Assembly (NCBI RefSeq): GCF_036321025.1
Contig: NZ_JAZAPB010000001.1
Coordinates: 310,001 to 374,000 of the forward strand
DNA length: 64,000 nt
Reading direction: 5' to 3'
From: Alteraurantiacibacter hainanensis
GTDB lineage: Bacteria; Pseudomonadota; Alphaproteobacteria; Sphingomonadales; Sphingomonadaceae
Shown: positions 1 to 8,061 of the stretch, in pieces
How positions within the stretch are numbered: position 1 is the stretch's first letter
Layout: each line of letters starts with the position of its first letter
Translations under genes and position numbers: made by a program
Notes under the pieces: generated by a model
The model's input: only the letters and a program-made list of their open reading frames with translations
Databases searched by the model: none
What the model was told of the DNA's origin: nothing

Positions 1-26
1 TGCAACAGGCGGGTTAACCTTCTTCG

Positions 27-1211
27 TTGGCTTATGACGCTCCCCTCCCCCGGCTAGGTGCCTATCTCGGCGGCGCGACAGGTTCGCTGCCCGCGCTAGC
101 CGCGCCGCGCGTGATGGTGGAGGAATACGGCTGGCACGAGTTCGACCGGCGGGACAGGATCGGGGCGTGGGACAAGCTGGCCGAGTGCGCGACCGAACCC
201 AATCCGTTCTACGAAAGCTGGTATCTGCTGCCCTCGCTGCGCGCGCTGGATGCCTCGCACCACGTTACCTTGCTGGCGCTGGAGGCGGATGGCCGGCTGG
301 CGGGCCTTATGCCGCTCGCCCGCTCGCGCGATTACTACGGGCATCCCCTGCCGCATCTCGCCAACTGGATGCATCCCAACTGCTTCCTCGGCCAGCCTCT
401 GGTCGCGAGCGGCTTCGAGCGCGAATTCTGGCGCGCCCTGCTGGCCTGGTGCGACCGAGCCACCACGCTGCCGATATTCCTGCATCTGTCCCACATTCCG
501 ACCGATGGCCCGCTCCACGACGCGCTGGCCGCGGTGCTGGCCGAAGACTCGCGCCCCGGAGCTGTGGTGCACCAGGACGAGCGCGCCATGCTGCACGGCG
601 AAACCTCTGCCGAGGACTATTTCGAGGCGTCGCTCTCCACCCGCAAGCGCAAGGAACTGCGCCGCCAGCAGCGCCGCCTGGCAGAGGAAGGCGACTTCCA
701 GGTGGAACGGCTTACCGATTACACCGACATCGCCGGATGGACGCGCGAATTCCTGCAACTGGAAGCGCGCGGCTGGAAAGGCGAGGCCCGATCGGCGCTG
801 CAGTGCAACTTCGCGACCCGGCAGATTTTCCAGCACGCCATCGCGGGCGCTGCCGCGCGGGGACGTCTGGAACGGCTGGCCCTGCGGCTGGACGGCAAGC
901 CGATCGCCATGCTCGCCAATTTCCTCACCGCGCCGGGTGCGTTCTCCTACAAGACCGCCTTCGACGAGGATTACGCCCGCTTCTCGCCGGGCGTGCTGTT
1001 GCAACGGGAAAACCTCGCCCTGCTGGATCGCGAGGACATCGCCTGGGCCGACAGCTGCGCCGCGCAGGATCATCCCATGATCGACCACATCTGGCGTCAG
1101 CGCCGGGCGATGCGGCGCTTGTCCATCGGTATCGGCGGAGCGCTGCGCCGCGCTGCCTTCGGTGCCGTGATCCGCGCCGAAACGGGCACCTGGGCGGGGG
1201 GGCTGCGATGA
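27..1211 (+). CDS. GNAT-fold acyltransferase, BioF2/CelD/FemAB-like
   Basis: A 394-residue cytosolic protein (from the TTG at 27) of the GNAT superfamily group that includes BioF2, CelD and FemAB-like acyltransferases. The C-terminal half carries the recognisable pieces: a basic helix 'STRKRKELRRQQRRL' near residue 205, then 'LEARGWKGEARSAL', and 'FSYKTAFDEDYARFSPG' near residue 315, where this family binds its substrate. The substrate is not known; relatives act on exopolysaccharide or cell-wall precursors, but that cannot be read from this sequence. The start is uncertain: no clear ribosome site precedes TTG 27, and GTG 111 or ATG 114 are in-frame alternatives giving about 365 residues. The stop overlaps the next start (ATGA at 1208), so the two genes are probably translated together. 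The operon may begin left of the window. Confidence 0.75.
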   Translation: MAYDAPLPRLGAYLGGATGSLPALAAPRVMVEEYGWHEFDRRDRIGAWDKLAECATEPNPFYESWYLLPSLRALDASHHVTLLALEADGRLAGLMPLARSRDYYGHPLPHLANWMHPNCFLGQPLVASGFEREFWRALLAWCDRATTLPIFLHLSHIPTDGPLHDALAAVLAEDSRPGAVVHQDERAMLHGETSAEDYFEASLSTRKRKELRRQQRRLAEEGDFQVERLTDYTDIAGWTREFLQLEARGWKGEARSALQCNFATRQIFQHAIAGAAARGRLERLALRLDGKPIAMLANFLTAPGAFSYKTAFDEDYARFSPGVLLQRENLALLDREDIAWADSCAAQDHPMIDHIWRQRRAMRRLSIGIGGALRRAAFGAVIRAETGTWAGGLR

Positions 1212-2092
1212 CCCACCACGTCGGCAATCTCCACGGCCGGTCAATCGGCGGGAAACAGGTCTTCCCGGCCCGCAGCCGCGCCTATTTCGCCGCTTCCTAC
1301 CCGGAGGGTGCGCACAAGCTGACGCACGACCTCTACGAACATCCCTTGCTGGAACTCGATGCGCTGGCGATGCTGGCGGAAAGCCTTCCTGCCGAAAGCA
1401 TCGAATACAACCGCGGCGACGTGCCCATCGGCGTGGACGGCAAGCCCGGCCCGACCGGGCGCGCCATCGGCGAGACGATCCGCGAGATCGATACCGCCAA
1501 CAGCTGGGCCGTGCTCAAGAACATCGAGCAGGACCCGGCCTATGCCGCCCTGCTGCACGAGTTGCTGGGCGAACTGCGCGAAGCGATAGAGTCGAAAACC
1601 GGCGCATTGCTGACACCGCATTGCTTCGTCTTCGTGTCCAGCCCGGACGCGACGACCCCCTATCACTTCGACCCCGAGCACAATATCCTGCTGCAATTGC
1701 GCGGTCGCAAGTCGATGACGGTCTTTCCCGCGGGCGACCAGCGCTTCGCGCCCGACAGTGTTCATGAGGCCTATCATACCGGCGGCGGTCGGGAACTGGG
1801 CTGGCATGATAGCTTCGCCAAGGACGGAATGACGTTTCCGCTGGAATCGGGAGAGGCGGTCTACGTGCCCGTGATGGCACCGCATTTCGTGCGCAACGGC
1901 TCCGAACCGTCGATCTCGCTGTCGATCACATGGCGCTCGCAATGGAGCTACGAGGAGGCGGACGCCCGCGCCTTCAACCACTGGCTGCGCGGCCTGGGGC
2001 TAGATCCGCGACCCACCGGCCGCTGGCCGCAGCGCAACCGGCTTAAGGCGCTGGCCTGCCGCGTTGCGCGGCGAATTCGCGGCCAGTGGTAG
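1208..2092 (+). CDS. JmjC/cupin-like (cupin_8 type) protein
   Basis: A 294-residue protein with the double-stranded beta-helix of cupin-like/JmjC oxygenases. The segment 'TPYHFDPEHNILLQLRG' near residue 155 supplies an H-x-D pair plus a further His, and 'YVPVMAPHFVRNG' near residue 220 supplies the distal His expected of an Fe(II)/2-oxoglutarate site. Strands such as 'SLSITWRSQW' follow in the usual order. Family members hydroxylate protein or small-molecule targets, and related proteins are sometimes annotated only as transcriptional regulators. No signal peptide or membrane segment is seen. Its ATG overlaps the stop of the acyltransferase gene, which suggests a two-enzyme unit that modifies one target. 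The target is unknown. The DSBH fold assignment is firm; the reaction is not. Confidence 0.75.
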   Translation: MTHHVGNLHGRSIGGKQVFPARSRAYFAASYPEGAHKLTHDLYEHPLLELDALAMLAESLPAESIEYNRGDVPIGVDGKPGPTGRAIGETIREIDTANSWAVLKNIEQDPAYAALLHELLGELREAIESKTGALLTPHCFVFVSSPDATTPYHFDPEHNILLQLRGRKSMTVFPAGDQRFAPDSVHEAYHTGGGRELGWHDSFAKDGMTFPLESGEAVYVPVMAPHFVRNGSEPSISLSITWRSQWSYEEADARAFNHWLRGLGLDPRPTGRWPQRNRLKALACRVARRIRGQW

Positions 2093-2139
2093 TCCGGCCT
2101 GCTTGACGCAGCCGGGCTTACGCGCAATGGCGCGCGGGC

Positions 2140-3027
2140 ATGGCATCGCAATCCTCCCTGACGCCCGAACAGCTGGTCGCCGACCTGGTCCTGCTGCTGG
2201 ACCTCGAGCCGAAGGGCGCGGATCGTTTCGTCGGGCGGCGGCGACCTGACGGCACCGGCCGCGTATTCGGCGGACAGGCCATTGCCCAGGCGCTGGGTGC
2301 GGCAAGGCGAACGGTGGACGGCGCGCGAGAGGCACACTCGCTGCACGCCTATTTCCTGCGCCCCGGCAGCGACGATCTTCCTATCGAATACCGCGTCAAG
2401 CGCGACCTGGACGGGCGCAGCTTTTCCAACCGACGGGTGGTGGCGAGCCAGGACGGGAAGCCGATCCTGAACCTCACCGCATCGTTCCAGCTTCCCGTGG
2501 ACGGGCCGCACCACCAGGCCCCGCAGATGCCGGACGTTCCCGGCCCCGAAAACCTTGAAACCGATGCAGAAGTGCGGGCCAAGGTCGCGAAATTCCTGCC
2601 CGAGGGCCAGCTGCGCACGCTGGCGCTCCGCCCCTCGCCGGTGGATTTCCGCTCCGTCGAACCGCGCGACTGGATGAAGCCCGAAGTGCGCGAACCGGTC
2701 AGCCACGTGTGGTTCCGCACCGTTGCCGCGCTGCCGGCAGAGGCCGCCGTCCACCGCGCCGTATTGGCCTACATCTCCGATTTCCAGCTGCTGGCCACCG
2801 CGTTGCAGCCCCACGCGAAGAACATCTTCGATCCATCGGTAAAGGGCGCCAGCCTCGACCACGCGCTGTGGTTTCACGAGTCGTTCCGAGCGGACGACTG
2901 GCTCCTCTACGTCACCGAGGGTCCGTGGTCGGGCCATGCGCGCGGCCTGGGGCGCGGACAGATCTTCACGCGCGACGGGCGACTGGTGGCGAGCGTGATG
3001 CAGGAAGGCATGCTGCGCCACACCTGA
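2140..3027 (+). CDS. tesB: Acyl-CoA thioesterase II
   Basis: TesB-type acyl-CoA thioesterase, 295 residues, close to the usual 285-290. It hydrolyses medium- and long-chain acyl-CoA to free acid and CoA in the cytosol. The two hot-dog domains are visible: the N-terminal one with 'GRVFGGQAIAQAL' and 'SLHAYFLRPG', the C-terminal one with 'YISDFQLLATAL' (catalytic Asp), 'ASLDHALWFH' (Ser/Thr position) and 'SVMQEGMLR' (catalytic Gln). The start is the ATG at 2140, 47 bases after the preceding stop. The upstream ribosome site is weak. It faces the universal stress protein gene tail to tail with only 16 bases between, and probably has its own weak promoter or is read through from the genes before it. 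Confidence 0.93.
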   Translation: MASQSSLTPEQLVADLVLLLDLEPKGADRFVGRRRPDGTGRVFGGQAIAQALGAARRTVDGAREAHSLHAYFLRPGSDDLPIEYRVKRDLDGRSFSNRRVVASQDGKPILNLTASFQLPVDGPHHQAPQMPDVPGPENLETDAEVRAKVAKFLPEGQLRTLALRPSPVDFRSVEPRDWMKPEVREPVSHVWFRTVAALPAEAAVHRAVLAYISDFQLLATALQPHAKNIFDPSVKGASLDHALWFHESFRADDWLLYVTEGPWSGHARGLGRGQIFTRDGRLVASVMQEGMLRHT

Positions 3028-3043
3028 CAGCGGCGGGTGGCGA

Positions 3044-3859
3044 TCAGTGCGCCATCAGCACCGGCATCGGCGGCTCCGACAGGACAGAGCGCGTGACTCC
3101 GCCGAACAGCGTCTCGACAAGTCGCGACTGGCCGTAGGCGCCCATCACCATGAAGCCCGCACTGCGCATTTCCGCGGCCTTGCGAAGCGTCTCGGGCACC
3201 GAGCCCTTGCCGCCCGGCAACTCGACGATCTCGCACTCGACGCCGTGACGTTCGAGATATTCCGCAGCCGCGGTGGCGGGCAGCGCCTCTTCGACCTCGT
3301 CGCTGATCTCGCCCACGGTAAGCACGTGGACCGTACCGGACTTCTGCAACAGCGGAACCGCCGCGCGCATCGCTCGGGCAGCCTCGAGGGAGCCGTTCCA
3401 GCACAGCACCGCGGGCTCTCCCGTCGCGAAACCCTTCGAACCTTCGGGCACTACCATGATCGGCGTGCGGCAGTGGATGGCCAGCATTCCGGCCAGCGAT
3501 GCCCCGCGCCGCCCGTCCTTCGCGGCGGAAGATCCGCCCACGATGGCAAGATCGTTAAGCGCGGCCCGCCGGATAAGGCTCTGGCCTTCGTATCCGGATT
3601 CGGCGTGCCAGTCCCAGCGCACGTCTTCCTGTGCAAGGCGCCTCTCAAAGCGGCCGCGAAATTCCTCGGCCTTCGCCATGGTCGCCTTGGATACGTCGAC
3701 GGCGGAGAGGCCGTAGGGATCGGTCGGCACGACCAGGTCGTAGGCGATGGTCTGCATGATGGTGAGATGGCCGTCGAACACGCGGGCCAGGTCTAGGGCT
3801 GCCTGAAGGCGGGCCTCGAAACAGGCATCGTCGCTGGCGTGGACAAGGATTGAACGCAT
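3044..3859 (-). CDS. Universal stress protein (two-domain UspA type)
   Basis: A 271-residue universal stress protein with two UspA folds in tandem. The first begins 'MRSILVHASDDACFEARL' and the second ends 'GFMVMGAYGQSRLVETLFGG', which is the Usp signature G-x-x-G-x(9)-G-S/T region with the Ser replaced, as in several two-domain members. Such proteins are cytosolic, bind nucleotides or metabolites, and help survival under starvation, hypoxia or oxidative stress. The start at 3859 is fixed by a perfect AGGAGG at 3868-3873. An open frame runs further upstream but has no such site. An FNR/FixK-like palindrome and a correctly spaced -10 lie just upstream (see 3883-3924), so microaerobic induction is likely. 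It is divergent from the EcsC-family gene. Confidence 0.92.
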   Translation of the reverse strand: MRSILVHASDDACFEARLQAALDLARVFDGHLTIMQTIAYDLVVPTDPYGLSAVDVSKATMAKAEEFRGRFERRLAQEDVRWDWHAESGYEGQSLIRRAALNDLAIVGGSSAAKDGRRGASLAGMLAIHCRTPIMVVPEGSKGFATGEPAVLCWNGSLEAARAMRAAVPLLQKSGTVHVLTVGEISDEVEEALPATAAAEYLERHGVECEIVELPGGKGSVPETLRKAAEMRSAGFMVMGAYGQSRLVETLFGGVTRSVLSEPPMPVLMAH

Positions 3860-3882
3860 GGAAATATCCTCCTGATGACTGA

Positions 3883-3924
3883 AGAATAGGGCTTTCGCCG
3901 CCCGCCAACATTGACCCGTGTCAA
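3883..3924 (-). promoter_or_regulatory. FNR/FixK-type class II promoter of the usp gene
   Basis: The palindrome TTGAC-CCGT-GTCAA (3911-3924) matches the FNR/FixK/Dnr box pattern TTGAY-N4-RTCAA on both arms. On the minus strand it is followed after exactly 22 bases by TATTCT (3888-3883), four of six matches to the -10 hexamer. In classical FNR class II promoters the 14-bp box is centred at -41.5, which requires exactly 22 bases to the -10. The predicted start is near 3876, giving a leader of about 17 bases containing the AGGAGG. The regulator itself is not in this window. The spacing is seen directly; the regulator family is inferred. Confidence 0.6.
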
Positions 3925-3968
3925 CCAACCGCAGGGGAACGCATGAAATCCGGCGGGGTTTTAGGGAC

Positions 3969-4715
3969 ATGGACTTTGAAAAAGAGCAGGCGCGCTTCCG
4001 CCGCAGCAAACCCTCCCGTCTCGGTCGCGGAATCGAGCGACTGACCCACCCCTTCGGCAAGGCGATCGCCAGCGTCGTGCCGAAAAGACTGGTGGAAGGA
4101 GTGCTGAAGGGCCTCGATACCGCCGTGGCCATGCCGCCGCTGGTGAAATTCTCGCACGATCCGGAAGACCTCGAGGCCGCCCGCAAGGCCGCCAAGAGCG
4201 TGTCCCGCGCCGCCAGCGGTATCAGCGGCGCCAGCGGGGCAGCCGCGGGCCTGGGCGGCGTTATGACGGCCGGGCTCGACATTCCCGCAACCATCGCCAT
4301 CGCGCTGCGGGTGATCCGCGACACCGGCAAGGCCTACGGCTATTCCGGAGACGGCCCGCGCGAGAAGCTTTTCCGGCTGCAGGTGCTTGAGCTTTCGGCG
4401 CTCGACGACCCCGAGGAACGGCACAAGCGCATCGCCGCGCTGGAAGCGGCCATCGGTCGCGACGGCGAACTGATCGACGCAGAGCACGAGGAAATCACCC
4501 CGGTCATCGACCAGGCGGTGGAGCGCGTCTCGCGTGCCATCGCGCTGACATCGTTCCGCAGCAGAGCGGGCATGATCGTCCCGGTCGTCGGCTCCGCCAT
4601 CGGCGGCATCGTGAACTCTTCCTTCCAGAACGACGTCGGCAAGGCCGCCCGCTTCGCCTTTCAGGAACGGCGGCTGAAGGCGCGGAGCATCGACATGGGT
4701 GGCGTTCCGGCGTGA
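3969..4715 (+). CDS. EcsC-family protein
   Basis: A 248-residue protein matching the EcsC family, named after a protein encoded with a Bacillus ABC transporter but functionally uncharacterised in proteobacteria. The family core runs from 'PPLVKFSHDPEDLEAARK' to 'VPVVGSAIGGIVNSSF', and includes the Gly/Ala-rich stretch 'SGISGASGAAAGLGG' followed by 'TAGLDIPATIAIALRVIRD'. The Gly/Ala-rich parts and 'AGMIVPVVGSAIGGIV' could associate with membranes. No signal peptide. I prefer ATG 3969 ('MDFEKEQARF', preceded by AGGGA) over the in-frame ATG at 3918, which would add 17 basic residues and lie across the usp FNR-type box. It is divergent from usp, and may share that intergenic control region. Confidence 0.82.
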   Translation: MDFEKEQARFRRSKPSRLGRGIERLTHPFGKAIASVVPKRLVEGVLKGLDTAVAMPPLVKFSHDPEDLEAARKAAKSVSRAASGISGASGAAAGLGGVMTAGLDIPATIAIALRVIRDTGKAYGYSGDGPREKLFRLQVLELSALDDPEERHKRIAALEAAIGRDGELIDAEHEEITPVIDQAVERVSRAIALTSFRSRAGMIVPVVGSAIGGIVNSSFQNDVGKAARFAFQERRLKARSIDMGGVPA

Positions 4716-4727
4716 AAGCGGGCTGCG

Positions 4728-6671
4728 CTATCCGCTGGCGTGGTAGAAATCGTAGATCGTCTGCGCCACGCTTTCGCTGACGCCCGGCACCCGTTTCAGA
4801 TCGTCCAGAGCCGCGGCGCGCACCTTGCTGGCGGTGCCGAAATGCAGCAGCAGCGCGCGCTTTCTCGCCGGCCCGATGCCGGGAATCTCGTCCAGCGGAG
4901 AGGCTGAAATCGCACGGCTGCGCTTGGCACGGTGCGCCCCGATGGCAAACCGGTGCACCTCGTCGCGCAGGCGCTGGAGGTAGAACAGCACCGGCGAATT
5001 GGTCGGCAACATCTTCTCGCGCCCGTCGGGGAAATGGAACACCTCGCGCCCCTCGCGTCCGTGGTGCGGTCCCTTGGCGATGCCGATCAGCGGCACGTCC
5101 TCGATCCCCAGTTCCTCCAGCGTATCGCGTACCGACGACATCTGCCCCTTGCCCCCGTCGAGCAGTACGAGGTCGGGCCACATGCCCCCTTCGCGGTCGG
5201 GGTCTTCCTTCATCGCGCGGCTGAACCGGCGGGTCATCACCTCGCGCATCATGGCGAAGTCGTCGTTCGTCTGCGCGGACTTGATGTTGAACTTGCGATA
5301 CTGGTTCTTCAGGAAGCCTTCAGGCCCCGCCACCACCATGGCGCCGACCGCCTTTGAGCCCTGGATGTGCGAGTTGTCGTAGATCTCGATCCGCGCCGGG
5401 ATCTCGGGCAGCTCCAGGAAATCGGCCATTTCCCGCATGATCTTCGCCTGCGTGCCGCTTTCCGCCAGACGGCGGTCCAGCGCCTCGATGGCGTTGCGAC
5501 TGGCCTGCTTCATCAACTTGCGCCGGTCCCCTCGCTGGGGAACGCTGATCTCCACCTTTCGCCCGGCGAGTTCGCCGAGCGCCTCTTCCAGCAATTCGCG
5601 TTCCGGCAGGTCGCGGTCGACCAGCACGGTGCGCGGCGGCGGTACTTCCTCGTAGAATTGCGCGAGCACGCGGGAGAGCACCTCTTCGGGCTCTGTTTCC
5701 TGCGTGTGCGTCGGGAAGAAGGCCTTGTGCCCCCAGTTCTGCCCGCCGCGCACGAAGAAGCCCTGGATGGCGATCTGGCCGCCCTTGGCCGCCAGCGCGA
5801 ATACGTCCGCATCGCCGACGCCGTCGGCATTCACCGCCTGGCTGCCCTGGATGAAGGTCGCGGCGCGCAGCCGGTCGCGCAGCAGGGCGGCCGTCTCGAA
5901 ATCGAGATCCTCGGCCGCCTTCTGCATCTGCGCCTCGATCTTGGTCTGCACAGCGCCCGACTTGCCGCCGAGGAAATCCTTCGCCTCGCGCAGCAGTTCG
6001 TCATAGCCCTCCTTGTCGATCCGCCCGACGCACGGCGCGCTGCACCGCTTGATCTGGTAGAGCAGGCACGGCCGGTCGCGGCGCGCGAAGAAGCTGTCGG
6101 TGCACGACCTCAGGAGGAACAGCTTCTGCAGGGCGTTGATCGTGGTGTTCACCGACCCGGCGCTGGCAAAGGGACCGTAATAGCTGCCTTTCGCCTTGCG
6201 CGCGCCGCGGTGCTTCATGATGCGCGGGAAGTCGTGGCCCTCGCGCAGCAGGATGAACGGAAAGCTCTTATCGTCGCGCAGCAGCACGTTGTAAGGCGGG
6301 CGGAAGCGCTTGATGAACTGCGCTTCGAGCAACAGCGCCTCGGCTTCCGAATTGGTGGTGACGATTTCCATCGCCCGGCACTGGCTGACCATGCGTTGCA
6401 GGCGGTTGGTGAGGTTCTTCACCTGCGTGTAGTTGGCCACCCGCGCCTTCAGGCTGCGCGCCTTGCCCACGTAGAGCACGTCTCCACGCGCATCCAGCAT
6501 GCGGTAGACGCCCGGCTTGGGCTTCAGGGTCTTCACCACGTCCCGGATGGCGGTGACGCCCGCCTCTAGGTCTGGCTGTGAACTGCCTTTCACCGTGTAG
6601 GTCGCACGCTCCTCGTTGAAGCGTTCCGCTCCACGGGGGTCGGCAGGGGATCCGGCTTCGGTTCGCGACAT
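4728..6671 (-). CDS. uvrC: UvrABC excinuclease subunit C
   Basis: UvrC, 647 residues, the nuclease that makes both incisions in nucleotide excision repair. In order: a GIY-YIG domain ('GVYRMLDARGDVLYVGKA', about 50-130), the four-Cys-like region 'RPCLLYQIKRCSAPCVG', a UvrB-binding UVR motif ('AAEDLDFETAALLRDRLRA', about 250), the RNase H-like nuclease domain ('EIYDNSHIQGSKAVGAMV', and 'WPDLVLLDGGKGQM'), and two C-terminal helix-hairpin-helix motifs ('LDEIPGIGPARKRALLLHFG', 'LKRVPGVSESVAQTIYDF'). The start at 6671 ('MSRTEAGSPADP') is my choice; a longer frame reaches 6707. I found no alphaproteobacterial LexA box (GTTC-N7-GTTC) upstream. It is divergent from the permease gene, about 100 bases away. 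Confidence 0.96.
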   Translation of the reverse strand: MSRTEAGSPADPRGAERFNEERATYTVKGSSQPDLEAGVTAIRDVVKTLKPKPGVYRMLDARGDVLYVGKARSLKARVANYTQVKNLTNRLQRMVSQCRAMEIVTTNSEAEALLLEAQFIKRFRPPYNVLLRDDKSFPFILLREGHDFPRIMKHRGARKAKGSYYGPFASAGSVNTTINALQKLFLLRSCTDSFFARRDRPCLLYQIKRCSAPCVGRIDKEGYDELLREAKDFLGGKSGAVQTKIEAQMQKAAEDLDFETAALLRDRLRAATFIQGSQAVNADGVGDADVFALAAKGGQIAIQGFFVRGGQNWGHKAFFPTHTQETEPEEVLSRVLAQFYEEVPPPRTVLVDRDLPERELLEEALGELAGRKVEISVPQRGDRRKLMKQASRNAIEALDRRLAESGTQAKIMREMADFLELPEIPARIEIYDNSHIQGSKAVGAMVVAGPEGFLKNQYRKFNIKSAQTNDDFAMMREVMTRRFSRAMKEDPDREGGMWPDLVLLDGGKGQMSSVRDTLEELGIEDVPLIGIAKGPHHGREGREVFHFPDGREKMLPTNSPVLFYLQRLRDEVHRFAIGAHRAKRSRAISASPLDEIPGIGPARKRALLLHFGTASKVRAAALDDLKRVPGVSESVAQTIYDFYHASG

Positions 6672-6769
6672 GGCTGGTGAGATAGGTTGTGTGCATGCAC
6701 TTGGCAAAGCTTGCGCTGCCCGTGGTGAACAGGCAGCGTGCCGCTTTCGGGTCCAGACAGGGAATTGGG

Positions 6770-8056
6770 ATGGAAAAGTCAGCCGCCGTTCTGCCGCGCA
6801 CGGTGGGATTCTGGGGCACGGCCCTGTTCCCGGTGAACGGCATGATCGGATCGGGCATCTTCGCCATGCCCGCGATTCTGGTCGCGGCCGTGGGCAATTT
6901 CGCCCCGTGGATGATGCTGCTGGGCGCGCTGCTGATCCTGCCGCTGGCGTGGGTCTTCGCCGCGCTGGCCATGCGGTTCGACGGCCATGGGGGGCCGGTG
7001 CTCTACGCCGATGCCGCGTTCGGCAAGTTCCTCGGGTTCCAGTCCGGCTGGATGCGCTATGCCTCTGCCGTCGTGGCCGTGGCCGCCAATGCCCACGTCG
7101 CCATCGCCTATCTCGCGGTGCTGATCCCGGCGCTGGAGGACACGACCGTGCGGTCCGTCGCGGTAGTCGCCTTCATCGCCTTCATCACGCTGGTGAACCT
7201 GGTGGGAATGCGCGCTTCCGTGCTCACGCTGGGCGCGATGACGGTGGTGAAGCTGGCGCCGCTTGTGGTGCTGGTGGTGTGGGGACTGGCCACGCGCGAT
7301 CCGGCGGTGGGCTTCAGCCTGCCCGAATTCGGCGCGTTCGAAAGCGTCGTGCTGCTGACCTTCTATGCCTACATGGCCTTCGAGAACGGCAATTTTCCCG
7401 CAGGCGAATTGAAGAACCCGCGCCGCACGATCCCGCTGGCGCTGATGACCACGCTGGCAGCGGTGGCACTGTTCTACATGCTGGTGATCTGGGCCTACCT
7501 GGCCATCGCCCCCGACGCCGGGGAAGGCACCAGCGCGCTGGCCGCTGCGGCCGAGGTCATCGCCGGGCCAGCGGGAGCCATCGCCATATCGATAGCCGCC
7601 GCCTTTTCCGTTGCCGCCAACACGCTGAACGGCGGAATCGTGGTGCCGCGCATGACCTTCGGCATGGCCGAAAAGGGAACTCTGCCCGCGGTGTTCGCAC
7701 ACGTTTCCCCGCGCTTCAAGACGCCCGATGTCTCGATCCTGTGCTACGGCGGCGTCGCCATCCTGTTCAGCTTCTGGGGCGGGTTCGAGCAGCTGGCCAT
7801 CGCCAGCACTCTCGCCCGGCTGGTGACGTACCTGCTCTCTGCCCTGGCGCTGCCCGTGCTGGAGCGGCGGGACGCCGTTCGCGCCCCGTGGTGGCACTTG
7901 CCCGCCGCCCTGCTGGCGGTGGTGGCAACGCTGTGGGTTGCCAGCCATGCCGACATCGCGGAATTCCGCATGCTTGGCATCATCTTCGTGGTGGGCACCG
8001 CGCTGTTCTTTGTCGCACGGCGCCGCGACATCACTCCGGCAGTCGATCCGGCCTGA
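6770..8056 (+). CDS. APC-superfamily amino acid permease
   Basis: A 428-residue inner-membrane transporter of the amino acid-polyamine-organocation superfamily, with about 12 hydrophobic segments. The first helix has the family signature 'GMIGSGIFAMPAIL', the unwound substrate site. 'AYMAFENGNFPAGELKNP' in the middle matches the conserved helix 6 region and following cytoplasmic loop. The substrate cannot be assigned; amino acids or amines are usual. The ATG at 6770 is preceded by GGAATTGGG, and a longer frame to 6689 would add 27 unlikely residues before the first helix. The next gene starts five bases after its stop, so the permease and the flavoprotein are likely co-transcribed. Confidence 0.88.
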   Translation: MEKSAAVLPRTVGFWGTALFPVNGMIGSGIFAMPAILVAAVGNFAPWMMLLGALLILPLAWVFAALAMRFDGHGGPVLYADAAFGKFLGFQSGWMRYASAVVAVAANAHVAIAYLAVLIPALEDTTVRSVAVVAFIAFITLVNLVGMRASVLTLGAMTVVKLAPLVVLVVWGLATRDPAVGFSLPEFGAFESVVLLTFYAYMAFENGNFPAGELKNPRRTIPLALMTTLAAVALFYMLVIWAYLAIAPDAGEGTSALAAAAEVIAGPAGAIAISIAAAFSVAANTLNGGIVVPRMTFGMAEKGTLPAVFAHVSPRFKTPDVSILCYGGVAILFSFWGGFEQLAIASTLARLVTYLLSALALPVLERRDAVRAPWWHLPAALLAVVATLWVASHADIAEFRMLGIIFVVGTALFFVARRRDITPAVDPA

Positions 8057-8061
8057 TTTCA

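Noticed and set aside
6672..6770. LexA (SOS) box before uvrC
   Set aside because: No GTTC-N7-GTTC or GAAC-N7-GAAC pattern found in the divergent region.
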